Notes under the pieces: model-generated
Database searches by the model: none
What the model was told of the DNA's origin: nothing
The model's input: the letters and a program-made list of their open reading frames with translations, nothing else
Program-made: the position numbers and the translations under genes
In this document: positions 7,136-14,384 of the stretch, piece after piece
Layout: the number at the start of each line of letters is the position of its first letter
Position numbering within the stretch: the stretch's first letter is position 1
Source: Bacillota bacterium
GTDB taxonomy: Bacteria; Bacillota; Clostridia; Oscillospirales; Oscillospiraceae
Assembly (NCBI GenBank): GCA_030529825.1
Contig: JAUMWD010000009.1
Coordinates: forward strand, 1-64,000
DNA: 64,000 nt
Reading direction: 5' to 3'

Positions 7136-8424
7136 GAAAAGTTACATTCCGCGCTTCATTCTCCATATTAATCGCAGTAGCAATTATAATCGGACTCGGC
7201 ATTTATGTTGTGCGCTATATAAGGCACGGCGAGGACTGGGCTTTGTATTTCGATGATTCCACATCAGGCTGTACATATCAGCTAACTGACCGCAACGGTG
7301 TTTCCCTCGCCACAATGGAGCATGGCGGACGATACTATTCCCCTGACGAGGGAATACGCATTTCCTGCTATCAGCTCATTGGTGACTATGCAGGCAATGT
7401 GGGTACCGGCATTATACAGAGCTTTGAAAAGGAGCTGTCAGGCTACAATATTATAACGGGCATTCAGGAAAATGACGATGTTATCCTCCGCGTCACCGTT
7501 GATTCGGAGCTGAACAAGGTTGCCTACAATGCTCTTGCAGGCCGCAAGGGTGCCGTGATTGTATCCAATTACAAGACCGGCGAAATTCTCTGCATGGTGT
7601 CCTCTCCCTCAATTGACCCGCTTAATCCGCCCGAGAAGCTTCCCGACGGTGTATATCTCAACCGCTGCATAAGCTCAAGCTTCACTCCCGGCTCCGTATT
7701 CAAGCTCATAACACTTACGGCGGCTCTTGAAAATATTCCCGATATTTATCAGCGCACCTTTACCTGCACAGGCAGCATTGAGGTAAACGGAGTTACCCTC
7801 AACTGCTCCGGCTGCCACGGTACACAGACAATTGAGCAGGCTCTTGCAAACTCCTGCAACTGTGCCTTCGGCGAGCTTTCTCTTGAGCTTGGTGCTGACA
7901 CTATCCAAAAATATGCCGACCTCTACGGTCTTACCTCAAGCTGCACCATTGACAGCATTGTCACCGCCGCAGGCAGCTTCACAAAGGATACCGCAGGCTC
8001 CCCAGGTCTTGCCTGGTCAGGTATAGGTCAGTTTGAAGACCTTGTAACTCCCTATGGTATGTTAAGAGTTGTTTCCGCAATTGCCAACGACGGCACCGTG
8101 GTTGAGCCTTCTCTTTTAGGCATATCCGACAAGACTACCACGCTCATCAATAAGACCACCGCTGACAAGTTGGCGGACATGATGAATTACAATGTCGCTT
8201 TCAAATACGGCACCGGCACCTTCCCCGGCCTAAACATTTCAGCAAAAACCGGCACCGCACAGGTCGGTGAAGGCAAGGAAAACCACGCATGGTTCGTGGG
8301 ATTCCTCAACGACGATGCTCACCCATACGCCTTTGTAGTGCTGGTAGAAAACGGCGGCAGCGGTCTCGGCGCCGCAGGCGCAGTAGCAAATACCGTACTG
8401 CAGGCAGCAGTTAACAACAGCTAA
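7132..8424 (+). CDS. Class B penicillin-binding protein (transpeptidase), short form
   Basis: 430 aa. One N-terminal membrane anchor (about 5-27), a short pedestal, then the transpeptidase domain with all three motifs: SVFK (188-191, nucleophile Ser188), SCN (241-243) and KTG (372-374). It is the crosslinking partner expected for the SEDS protein just upstream, with which it shares an ATGA overlap. The pedestal is clearly shorter than in FtsI or PBP2 and resembles the PbpA type of actinobacteria and clostridia. Unusually Cys-rich around residues 210-245 (CTGS, NCSGC, SCNC), which could form disulfides or be reactive outside the cell. Confidence 0.93.
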   Translation: MRKVTFRASFSILIAVAIIIGLGIYVVRYIRHGEDWALYFDDSTSGCTYQLTDRNGVSLATMEHGGRYYSPDEGIRISCYQLIGDYAGNVGTGIIQSFEKELSGYNIITGIQENDDVILRVTVDSELNKVAYNALAGRKGAVIVSNYKTGEILCMVSSPSIDPLNPPEKLPDGVYLNRCISSSFTPGSVFKLITLTAALENIPDIYQRTFTCTGSIEVNGVTLNCSGCHGTQTIEQALANSCNCAFGELSLELGADTIQKYADLYGLTSSCTIDSIVTAAGSFTKDTAGSPGLAWSGIGQFEDLVTPYGMLRVVSAIANDGTVVEPSLLGISDKTTTLINKTTADKLADMMNYNVAFKYGTGTFPGLNISAKTGTAQVGEGKENHAWFVGFLNDDAHPYAFVVLVENGGSGLGAAGAVANTVLQAAVNNS

Positions 8425-8438
8425 TGGAGTAATAGACT

Positions 8439-10307
8439 ATGACCGACATTTCCGTCAACGGACTTGTAAAGTCCTTTGAACTGGGAAAAAACATACTCGA
8501 TGGGCTCACCTTTGATATAACCGAGGGTGAGCGCGTCGGCATTTTGGGACATAACGGCTGCGGCAAAACCACCCTCTTCCGCATTCTCGTGGGCGAGATT
8601 GACTATGACGATGGTACTGTTGTCATAGCTTCGGGCAAGCGCATAGGACTCATATCCCAGATACCGGTTTATCCCGATGGCTGGACTACCGAGGATGTGC
8701 TGAAGGACGCTCACCGCAATCTCTATGCCATAAGCGATAGGCTTGAAAAACTTGCCGCACAGATGGAAACCGACTGCTCTGACAAGCTCCTGCAGGAATA
8801 TGACCGTCTATCCGAGGATTTTCGCAGACTTGGCGGCTACGACATGGAATTTAACCGCAACAGAGTTGCCAACGGTCTTGACATTCCGCAGTATATGCGT
8901 GAGCAGCCCTTTGACTCTCTCTCCGGCGGTGAGCGCACAAGGGTTAACCTTGCCCGTCTCATTCTTGAAAACACCGACATTCTGCTTCTTGACGAGCCCA
9001 CAAACCACTTGGATTTGCGGGCCACGGAATGGCTTGAGGAATATCTTCTCCATTTCAAGGGCACGGTGCTTGCCATCAGCCACGACCGATTCTTCCTCGA
9101 CCGCATCGCACAGCGCTGCATTGAGATAAGCGAGGGCGCCGCTGAATTCTATAGTGGCGGCTACAGCTTCTATGTTGAGGAGCGTCAGCGTCGCTTTGAG
9201 GAAAAGCTGAAGAAGTACGAGAAAGATCAAGCCAAAATCGAGCAGCTGACAAGGGCCGCCGAGCAGATGCACCTGTGGGCCTTCATGGGCAACGACAAGC
9301 TGCATAAGCGCGCATTTTCCATGGAAAAGCGCATTGCAAAGCTAAACCAGACCGAGCGTCCCCGGGAGGCAAAAAAGCTCACTGCCAAGTTTTCCACTCG
9401 GGATTTTTCCGGTGACGAGGTAATGGTCTGCGAGGGTGTTTCAAAGTCCTTTGGCGAAAAGAAGCTGTTTTCAAATTTAGACCTCACCGTAGCAGGCGGC
9501 GAGAGAATTGCCCTTATCGGAGACAACGGTACGGGAAAATCCACGCTTGTTAAGCTCATAATGCAGAAGGAGGCTCCCGATTCGGGCTATCTCTATCTGG
9601 GGCCCTCTGTTCGCCCCGCCTATCTCCCCCAGATAATCGAATTCAACCACCCGGAGCGCAGCCTCGTGGACACCATGCTCTACGATTGCCGCTGCCAGCC
9701 TCAGGAGGCTCGGGACAGACTCGGTGCCTTCGGCTTTAGAGGCGAGGATGTATTTACCCCTGTGGGCGCCCTTTCAGGCGGTGAGAAAAGCCGATTAAGA
9801 CTGTGTATGCTCATGGGCAGTGATATTAATCTCCTCATCCTCGACGAGCCCACAAACCATTTAGATATTGCCAGCCGTGAATGGATGGAGGACGCCTTGT
9901 GCGACTATCCCGAGGCTCTGCTTTTTGTTTCCCATGACAGATACTTTATTGAGAAGTTCGCCACACGCATCTGGCATCTTGAAAACGGGGTGATAACCGA
10001 CTACCGCGGCAGTTATTCCGAATATCGGGAGTTTGCGGCGCGTCAGGCAGTTTTCGCCCAGAACAGCAAGACCGAGCAGAAGAAAAAAGAACCGCAGCCG
10101 AAAAAAAAGAGCTCACCCAATGCGGAGAAGCAAAGAGCAAAGCTGGAAAAAGAGATTGAGAAGCTTGAAGCCCGCATAAGCGAGCTTGACCGGGAAAGTG
10201 AGGAATTCTCCAGCAATTATCAAAAGCTCATGGAGCTTGACGATGAGAAAAGTCTCCTCAACGACAGGCTGATGGAGATTTATGAGGCTTGGGAGGCTCT
10301 TTGCTGA
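8439..10307 (+). CDS. ABC-F family ATPase (two ATP-binding cassettes, no membrane domain)
   Basis: 622 aa soluble protein. First cassette: GHNGCGKTT Walker A near residue 38, LSGGERTRV signature, LLLDEPTNHLDL Walker B. The P-site linker holds charged helices (about 240-320). Second cassette: GDNGTGKST, LSGGEKSRL, LILDEPTNHLDI. A Lys/Glu coiled-coil tail (about 545-620) resembles YdiF/Uup members. ABC-F proteins bind the ribosomal E site and relieve stalls, and some give antibiotic resistance; nothing here separates a housekeeping from a resistance role. GGAG precedes the ATG, and the TGA overlaps the next ATG. Confidence 0.93.
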   Translation: MTDISVNGLVKSFELGKNILDGLTFDITEGERVGILGHNGCGKTTLFRILVGEIDYDDGTVVIASGKRIGLISQIPVYPDGWTTEDVLKDAHRNLYAISDRLEKLAAQMETDCSDKLLQEYDRLSEDFRRLGGYDMEFNRNRVANGLDIPQYMREQPFDSLSGGERTRVNLARLILENTDILLLDEPTNHLDLRATEWLEEYLLHFKGTVLAISHDRFFLDRIAQRCIEISEGAAEFYSGGYSFYVEERQRRFEEKLKKYEKDQAKIEQLTRAAEQMHLWAFMGNDKLHKRAFSMEKRIAKLNQTERPREAKKLTAKFSTRDFSGDEVMVCEGVSKSFGEKKLFSNLDLTVAGGERIALIGDNGTGKSTLVKLIMQKEAPDSGYLYLGPSVRPAYLPQIIEFNHPERSLVDTMLYDCRCQPQEARDRLGAFGFRGEDVFTPVGALSGGEKSRLRLCMLMGSDINLLILDEPTNHLDIASREWMEDALCDYPEALLFVSHDRYFIEKFATRIWHLENGVITDYRGSYSEYREFAARQAVFAQNSKTEQKKKEPQPKKKSSPNAEKQRAKLEKEIEKLEARISELDRESEEFSSNYQKLMELDDEKSLLNDRLMEIYEAWEALC

Positions 10308-11020
10308 TGAAAAAACATTTCTTATCTCTTACACTTATTATCCTCGGTTTAATCCTTAATTTTGTTTTTTCCGGCCACGACTATATCGCCTATGCACTAT
10401 ATCTCATAGCCGCGCTTATTGCTGCATCCCGATTCATGGGCAGGAGGCTTCGTATGGTTATCTGCATAATTCTTGCTATCTGCCTTGCCTATTTTGTCAT
10501 TATTGAAATACCGATTATCGGTGCTTCTTCCGGCGACAAGGACTTTGAAGCAGACTATATCATCGTTCTCGGCGCACTTGTCAGGGGGAAAGAGCCCTCT
10601 CTTTCCATGATTGAGCGTACTCAAGCAGCCCTTGACTACATGAATAAGCACCCCGACACCATGGTAATTGTTTCCGGCGGGCAGGGTGACATGGAGGACA
10701 TCAGCGAAGCGGAGGCCATGTACAGATGGCTTGTTGATAACGGTGCTGACGAAAGCCGTATCCTTCTTGAGGACAAGTCAACCTCCACTCTGGAAAATCT
10801 CACCTTCTCCTTTGATATAATCCGTCAGCGGGGAGACGACCCTGCAGAGGCCACCGCCGTTGTCACCAGTGAGTACCACATATACCGGGCAAAGCTCTTG
10901 GGAAGAGACTTGGGTGTTGAGCTTGGCGGAATTTCCGCCCACACCACCTATTTCAGCGTGAGGGTGAACTACTATATTCGAGAGGCCTTCGGTGTAACAT
11001 ACAAATGGCTTTTTTCTTAA
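10307..11020 (+). CDS. YdcF/SanA-like DUF218 membrane protein
   Basis: 237 aa. Start ATG at 10307 overlaps the upstream TGA (TGATG) with GGGAGG 10 nt before; an upstream ATG at 10289 lies in the SD and is rejected. Three short hydrophobic helices (about residues 5-65) are followed by a DUF218 domain: DYIIVLGALVRG, IERTQAALDY, VSGGQG, EAEAMYRWLVDNG, E-x-x-STSTLENL. E. coli relatives (ElyC, SanA) affect envelope integrity and undecaprenyl-phosphate use; the biochemical activity is not settled. Likely the last gene of the operon begun by the SEDS protein; a terminator follows. Confidence 0.88.
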   Translation: MKKHFLSLTLIILGLILNFVFSGHDYIAYALYLIAALIAASRFMGRRLRMVICIILAICLAYFVIIEIPIIGASSGDKDFEADYIIVLGALVRGKEPSLSMIERTQAALDYMNKHPDTMVIVSGGQGDMEDISEAEAMYRWLVDNGADESRILLEDKSTSTLENLTFSFDIIRQRGDDPAEATAVVTSEYHIYRAKLLGRDLGVELGGISAHTTYFSVRVNYYIREAFGVTYKWLFS

Positions 11021-11039
11021 GCCTGATATAAACATTTAG

Positions 11040-11075
11040 AATGATCCGCAGGCTGTAATCTGCGGATCATTTGCA
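11040..11075 (+). terminator. Terminator after the YdcF-like gene
   Basis: 12-bp perfect stem, 11040-11051 with 11060-11071, 8-nt loop, T-rich tail. Confidence 0.75.
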
Positions 11076-11128
11076 TTATTTGTGGGGCAGGCTCATAGGA
11101 TGTACAAAAAACACGAGGTGAGTTTGGC

Positions 11129-11914
11129 TTGAAAAAAGTTATGGAAAAAATCAAATCAAAAAAAGCGGTGATTTCCGCCGTATCTCTTGTACTGCTCGTT
11201 GGAATCATATTTTGGGCGGTAAACAGCCCCGCAGTTGTGGGGGTATCCGCCGGCGACAGAGAGCTTCCCATTTACTGCGTTCAGCGCGAGGACAAATGCG
11301 TTGCTCTTTCCTTCGATGCGGCATGGGGCAACGAGGACACGCAGGCACTTATAGACATTCTTGATAAGTACGATATAAACGCCACCTTTTTCGTTGTGGG
11401 TGACTGGGTAAGCAAGTACCCCGATTCCGTAAAGGCACTGCACGATGCAGGCAATGAGGTCATGAGCCATTCCGATGACCACGCCCACTTTTCCTCCTTA
11501 TCCGAGGATGAGATCAAGGCAAACATCAAGGCCTCCAACGACAAAATTGAAAATGTCACCGGCGAGCGGCCTACCCTGTTCCGCTGTCCCTACGGTGAGT
11601 ATAACGACACGGTAATCAAGACCGTCAGCGAAATGGGTATGACTGCAATACAATGGGATGTGGATTCCCTTGACTGGAAAGGGCTTTCCGCAGATGAAAT
11701 CCAGAGCCGTGTGCTGAACAATGTTAAATCGGGCAGCATTATTCTCTTCCACAACGCTGCCGAAAACACTCCGGAGGCGCTTCCCGGTATTATCGAGGCG
11801 CTTTTAGCCGACGGCTACACCATTGTGCCAATTTCACAGATTATACTTACAGGCGACTACACAATTGACAACACGGGTATGCAATGCCCTTTAAAGCAAG
11901 AAAAAAACGCTTAA
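11129..11914 (+). CDS. Polysaccharide deacetylase (NodB domain), PdaB-like
   Basis: 261 aa. Start is TTG at 11129 with GAGGTGAG 6-7 nt upstream. N-terminal signal-anchor (about residues 12-35), then a carbohydrate esterase 4 domain: FSFDAAWG (motif 1, metal Asp), HSDDH (motif 2 metal His pair), RCPYGEY (motif 3), QWDVDSLDW (motif 4), ILFHN (motif 5, His). The FSFDAAWGNEDT form is typical of PdaB/YlxY-like proteins of spore formers, so a role in spore-wall or peptidoglycan modification is likely but not proved. Stand-alone gene ended by a terminator overlapping its stop codon. Confidence 0.92.
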   Translation: MKKVMEKIKSKKAVISAVSLVLLVGIIFWAVNSPAVVGVSAGDRELPIYCVQREDKCVALSFDAAWGNEDTQALIDILDKYDINATFFVVGDWVSKYPDSVKALHDAGNEVMSHSDDHAHFSSLSEDEIKANIKASNDKIENVTGERPTLFRCPYGEYNDTVIKTVSEMGMTAIQWDVDSLDWKGLSADEIQSRVLNNVKSGSIILFHNAAENTPEALPGIIEALLADGYTIVPISQIILTGDYTIDNTGMQCPLKQEKNA

Positions 11915-11932
11915 GGGCGTTTTTTTCTTGTT
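11897..11932 (+). terminator. Terminator overlapping the end of the deacetylase gene
   Basis: 14-bp perfect stem, 11897-11910 with 11917-11930; the TAA stop lies in the loop and seven T residues sit in the 3' arm. Confidence 0.85.
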
Positions 11933-11939
11933 TTACTAC

Positions 11940-11967
11940 TTGAACATTCTGTATATTATGTTAAAAT
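11940..11967 (+). promoter_or_regulatory. Promoter of the unknown membrane protein gene
   Basis: TTGAAC (11940-11945), 16-bp spacer, TAAAAT (11962-11967). It follows directly on the preceding terminator. Confidence 0.6.
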
Positions 11968-12010
11968 ATACACATCCGAAAAAAAAGAAAAAAATTTAGG
12001 AGGAAAAACC

Positions 12011-12682
12011 ATGTTTCAATTCTGGGGCACCGGCTCCGATGAAGTAAAGGCGCTGGTCGATGCCGTTCAGGTAAGAAGCACCGAAAACTTCAACTGGACT
12101 TTCATTTTTATCCTCGCAGTCGTGTTCTACATCTACTGGACCGAAATTAAAAACAAGAACTTCGACATCGTGTATGCTGGTCTCGCACTCTACGGCGTTC
12201 ACTGGCTGTACGAAATCTGCAATGCAATCATCTGCAAAATCTGGGGTTATCCTCTCTGGACCGTCTCCAATGAATCCACCACCTTTATTCTTCTAATCGG
12301 TGTGTGCTGGGAGCTTTCCATGATGTTCTCCATAGCAGGTATGATTTCCTTCAAGATGCTTCCCGATGACCGCAACAAGAGATACTTCACCAAGGGCGGT
12401 ACCAAAAAGGGCATCAGCTGCAAGTTAGTTGGCGCACTGGAAATGGCACTGCTGTTCGGTCTGTTTGAGTCCTTCCTCGCAGGCACCGAAAACGGCTCCT
12501 TCCTCTGGGTCTACAAGTGGTGGGGCGTTCTTCCCGTATTCATTACCACCTATGTTCCCTTCTTCCTTGCCTCCAACTATGTTCCCGACATGGAGCCCAA
12601 GAAGCGCAAGAGATTCCTCATCGGTCTCTGGGGACTGGTTGCAGTTCTGCTAATAATCCTCATTCCCTGCGGCGTAATCTGA
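12011..12682 (+). CDS. Six-helix integral membrane protein of unknown function
   Basis: 223 aa, not recognised. Hydrophobic segments lie at about residues 27-46, 53-76, 91-115, 137-157, 162-187 and 200-221, with Lys/Arg-rich loops after segments 3 and 5 (positive-inside suggests the loop at 116-136 is cytoplasmic). Trp and Tyr are frequent at helix ends; there are acidic residues in the helices (WTE, LYEIC, WELSMM, ALEMAL, LFES) that could line a pore or site. The gene is alone between its own promoter and a strong terminator, has AGGAGG before the ATG and mainly C-ending optimal-type codons like the alcohol dehydrogenase gene, suggesting high expression. Transporter, channel or sensor are all possible. 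Confidence 0.8.
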   Translation: MFQFWGTGSDEVKALVDAVQVRSTENFNWTFIFILAVVFYIYWTEIKNKNFDIVYAGLALYGVHWLYEICNAIICKIWGYPLWTVSNESTTFILLIGVCWELSMMFSIAGMISFKMLPDDRNKRYFTKGGTKKGISCKLVGALEMALLFGLFESFLAGTENGSFLWVYKWWGVLPVFITTYVPFFLASNYVPDMEPKKRKRFLIGLWGLVAVLLIILIPCGVI

Positions 12683-12687
12683 CATCT

Positions 12688-12719
12688 AAAAAGCACTGTC
12701 TTCCGACAGTGCTTTTTCC
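12688..12719 (+). terminator. Terminator after the unknown membrane protein
   Basis: 13-bp perfect stem, 12688-12700 with 12705-12717, TTCC loop, T run. Confidence 0.88.
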
Positions 12720-12740
12720 TATCTCCTGTTTCTAATTAAG

Positions 12741-12770
12741 AAAGCCGGCGGGAATTATTTCCCACCGGCT
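12741..12770 (-). terminator. Terminator of the acetyltransferase gene
   Basis: Stem 12743-12754 with 12759-12770 (one mismatch), loop TTAT. It lies 16 bp past the minus-strand stop; T-rich on both sides, so it may act in both directions. Confidence 0.65.
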
Positions 12771-12785
12771 CCTTTTTGTTTGGAA

Positions 12786-13412
12786 TTATACCAGCTGACC
12801 CGGAAGCTTCAGCTTCTCTTTCGGCGGAAACCTTTTGTCAAACTCTTCTGCCTCGGTTTCGTCCACAAAATATCCCTGCGGCGTGGAATAGACGCCGGTG
12901 ATTCCATTAAGGTATCCGGGTATCAGCTCCCTGCAAAGGAAGAAGGACGCATCCTCACCCTCGGGAAGCCCGTGGTAGCGAATTCCGAATCTTGATGCAA
13001 AGTCAAAGCCGCTTTTGCCGTAAAAGTCAATATTGCCTTCAAAGCACAATGCTCCAGCGCCCATTTCCTTGGCCTTTTCCAGTGAAAAGTCCAACAAAGC
13101 CTTTCCGTAGCCTTTTCTTTTCAGCTCGTTGGCAATGCAAATGGGCCCCATTGTCATAATGGGGACTTTTCTGCCGTCGTCGGCATTAATCCAAGCCTTC
13201 ATAAACATGTTCTGGCCCATGATTTTGCCATCTTTCTCCATGACGAAATCAAGTTCAGGCACAAAGTCAGTGTCATTTCTCAGGCAGTGCAGAACATAGT
13301 GCTCAAGGCAGCCGGGACGGTAGACATTCCAAAAGCTTTCACGCACAAGATTTTCAACTTCAGCGTAGTCTGCGGGTGTTTCCAAACGAATTAAATAGTC
13401 ATTTTTATTCAT
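12786..13412 (-). CDS. GNAT family N-acetyltransferase
   Basis: 208 aa. The N-terminal GNAT core begins IRLETPADYAEVENLVRESFW; the acetyl-CoA loop is visible as ELKRKGYGKALLDFSLEKAKE (the RKGYGKAL part is the Q/RxxGxG/A motif), followed by GALCFEGNIDFYGKSGF, the beta5/alpha4 signature of YhbS-like members. The last 50 residues (from about YLNGITGVYSTPQG) form the extension seen in that group. Substrate unknown. AGGAGG lies upstream of the ATG. Monocistronic, with a long 5' region. Confidence 0.9.
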   Translation of the reverse strand: MNKNDYLIRLETPADYAEVENLVRESFWNVYRPGCLEHYVLHCLRNDTDFVPELDFVMEKDGKIMGQNMFMKAWINADDGRKVPIMTMGPICIANELKRKGYGKALLDFSLEKAKEMGAGALCFEGNIDFYGKSGFDFASRFGIRYHGLPEGEDASFFLCRELIPGYLNGITGVYSTPQGYFVDETEAEEFDKRFPPKEKLKLPGQLV

Positions 13413-13661
13413 TAATTTTTCCTCCTGATGATTGTTGACTGCAATACTGGGAGGCTGCGAGATGCGTCAACCTCCCGGTCAGACCGCAATCTCCAAGGTG
13501 TTGTACTTTCTCAAAAAGCACTCTCCTGAAAAAAATATTTAATCAAGCCTTACGGCTGGATTATCAGATTATTCCCATCGGAAATATATTATTCTTGCAA
13601 ATAACCCTTCTTTCCGATAGCTTTATCGCCTAAAGATTATATCATGCAAACGGTTTTATAG
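13413..13661 (-). other. Long gene-free stretch upstream of the acetyltransferase
   Basis: About 300 bp separate the two genes here. Apart from the terminator at 13664-13694, I see a GGGAGG/CCTCCC hairpin at about 13449-13477 close to the acetyltransferase start, and otherwise AT-rich sequence. No T-box, known riboswitch core or coding frame with a ribosome site is recognisable. Confidence 0.4.
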
Positions 13662-13663
13662 CA

Positions 13664-13694
13664 ACAAAAAGCTCTGACACTTAAGTCAGAGCTT
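13664..13694 (-). terminator. Terminator of the 144-aa helical protein gene
   Basis: 10-bp perfect stem, 13669-13678 with 13685-13694; on the minus strand the stem is followed by a U run (A run 13666-13670). Confidence 0.78.
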
Positions 13695-13712
13695 AAATAT
13701 TTTCTTTTCCTT

Positions 13713-14147
13713 TTACAGATATGGGCGCACTCTCTCAACAAGCAGCTGTTCCTGGGAAATGAGCTTTTTGGTCAGGTCTTTAGCCTTTTCATCTGCGGCT
13801 TTGTACTCGTTGAGGTACTTTGAAAGCGACTTTATGCCCATATTACAGCCGTCGGTTATCAAATCCGCAATTGTTGCATCAGACATATCTATGCCGAGCT
13901 TGAAGTTGGTCTTAATTGAGGACATACTCTTTGCCACTGGGTTAGGATTCTTTCCCCCACCTCCGAAGCGGTCAAGAGCCTGCTGCAGCTCGTCCTTTAG
14001 TCTTTCATGCTTGCTCTTGCATTCCGTCAGCGCGTCCTTGAGCTCTGCACTCTTGGCATATTCGCGGACATCGTTGATGGAATCAACGCCCATTTTTATT
14101 CCTGCGTCACACTCACGCAAAAGCCTGATTGTATCCTGTTCTACCAC
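13713..14147 (-). CDS. Small all-helical protein, ferritin-like/DUF2383-like
   Basis: 144 aa. Start is GTG at 14147 with GGGGAGG 7 nt upstream. The sequence is nearly all amphipathic helix: RLLRECDAGIKMGVDSI, LKDALTECKSKHERLKDEL, IADLITDGCNMGIKSLSKYL. This four-helix pattern and the E-C-x-x-x-H-E/K-type spacing resemble ferritin-like DUF2383 proteins; clostridial proteins of very similar sequence are known to me only as conserved hypotheticals. No full di-iron ligand set can be assigned with confidence. No signal peptide, so cytoplasmic. Monocistronic with its own terminator. Confidence 0.8.
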   Translation of the reverse strand: MVEQDTIRLLRECDAGIKMGVDSINDVREYAKSAELKDALTECKSKHERLKDELQQALDRFGGGGKNPNPVAKSMSSIKTNFKLGIDMSDATIADLITDGCNMGIKSLSKYLNEYKAADEKAKDLTKKLISQEQLLVERVRPYL

Positions 14148-14340
14148 AAAAATACCTCCCCATAGGATTTATGCATATTTTGCCCCAAAAGCCGGAAGGA
14201 TATTCAAAAATAAGAGTGGCGTCTTCATATTCGCGTCAAGCTCATCTGCGAAAAAGCTATTGATAACTACCTCTGTTTGCGGTAAATTTTGTTCGATGGA
14301 TGTGGTGCCCGACTTGCCGGGAGTTTTCGTTTACAATAAG

Positions 14341-14372
14341 CAAAAGCCTATCTCCCTTCGGAGACAGGCTTT
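14341..14372 (-). terminator. Terminator of the SGNH/SLH protein gene
   Basis: 13-bp stem with one mismatch, 14343-14355 with 14360-14372, loop CTTC, U run on the minus strand. Confidence 0.8.
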
Positions 14373-14384
14373 ATACTTTTGTAA

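Noticed and set aside
10289..10306. Upstream ATG for the YdcF-like protein
   Set aside because: It overlaps the GGGAGG ribosome site used by the ATG at 10307.
14169..14331. Open minus-strand frame of about 53 codons between the helical protein and SGNH genes
   Set aside because: Composition looks partly coding (ends ...FADELDANMKTPLLFLN), but there is no start with a ribosome site; it could be a decayed gene end, but cannot be supported.
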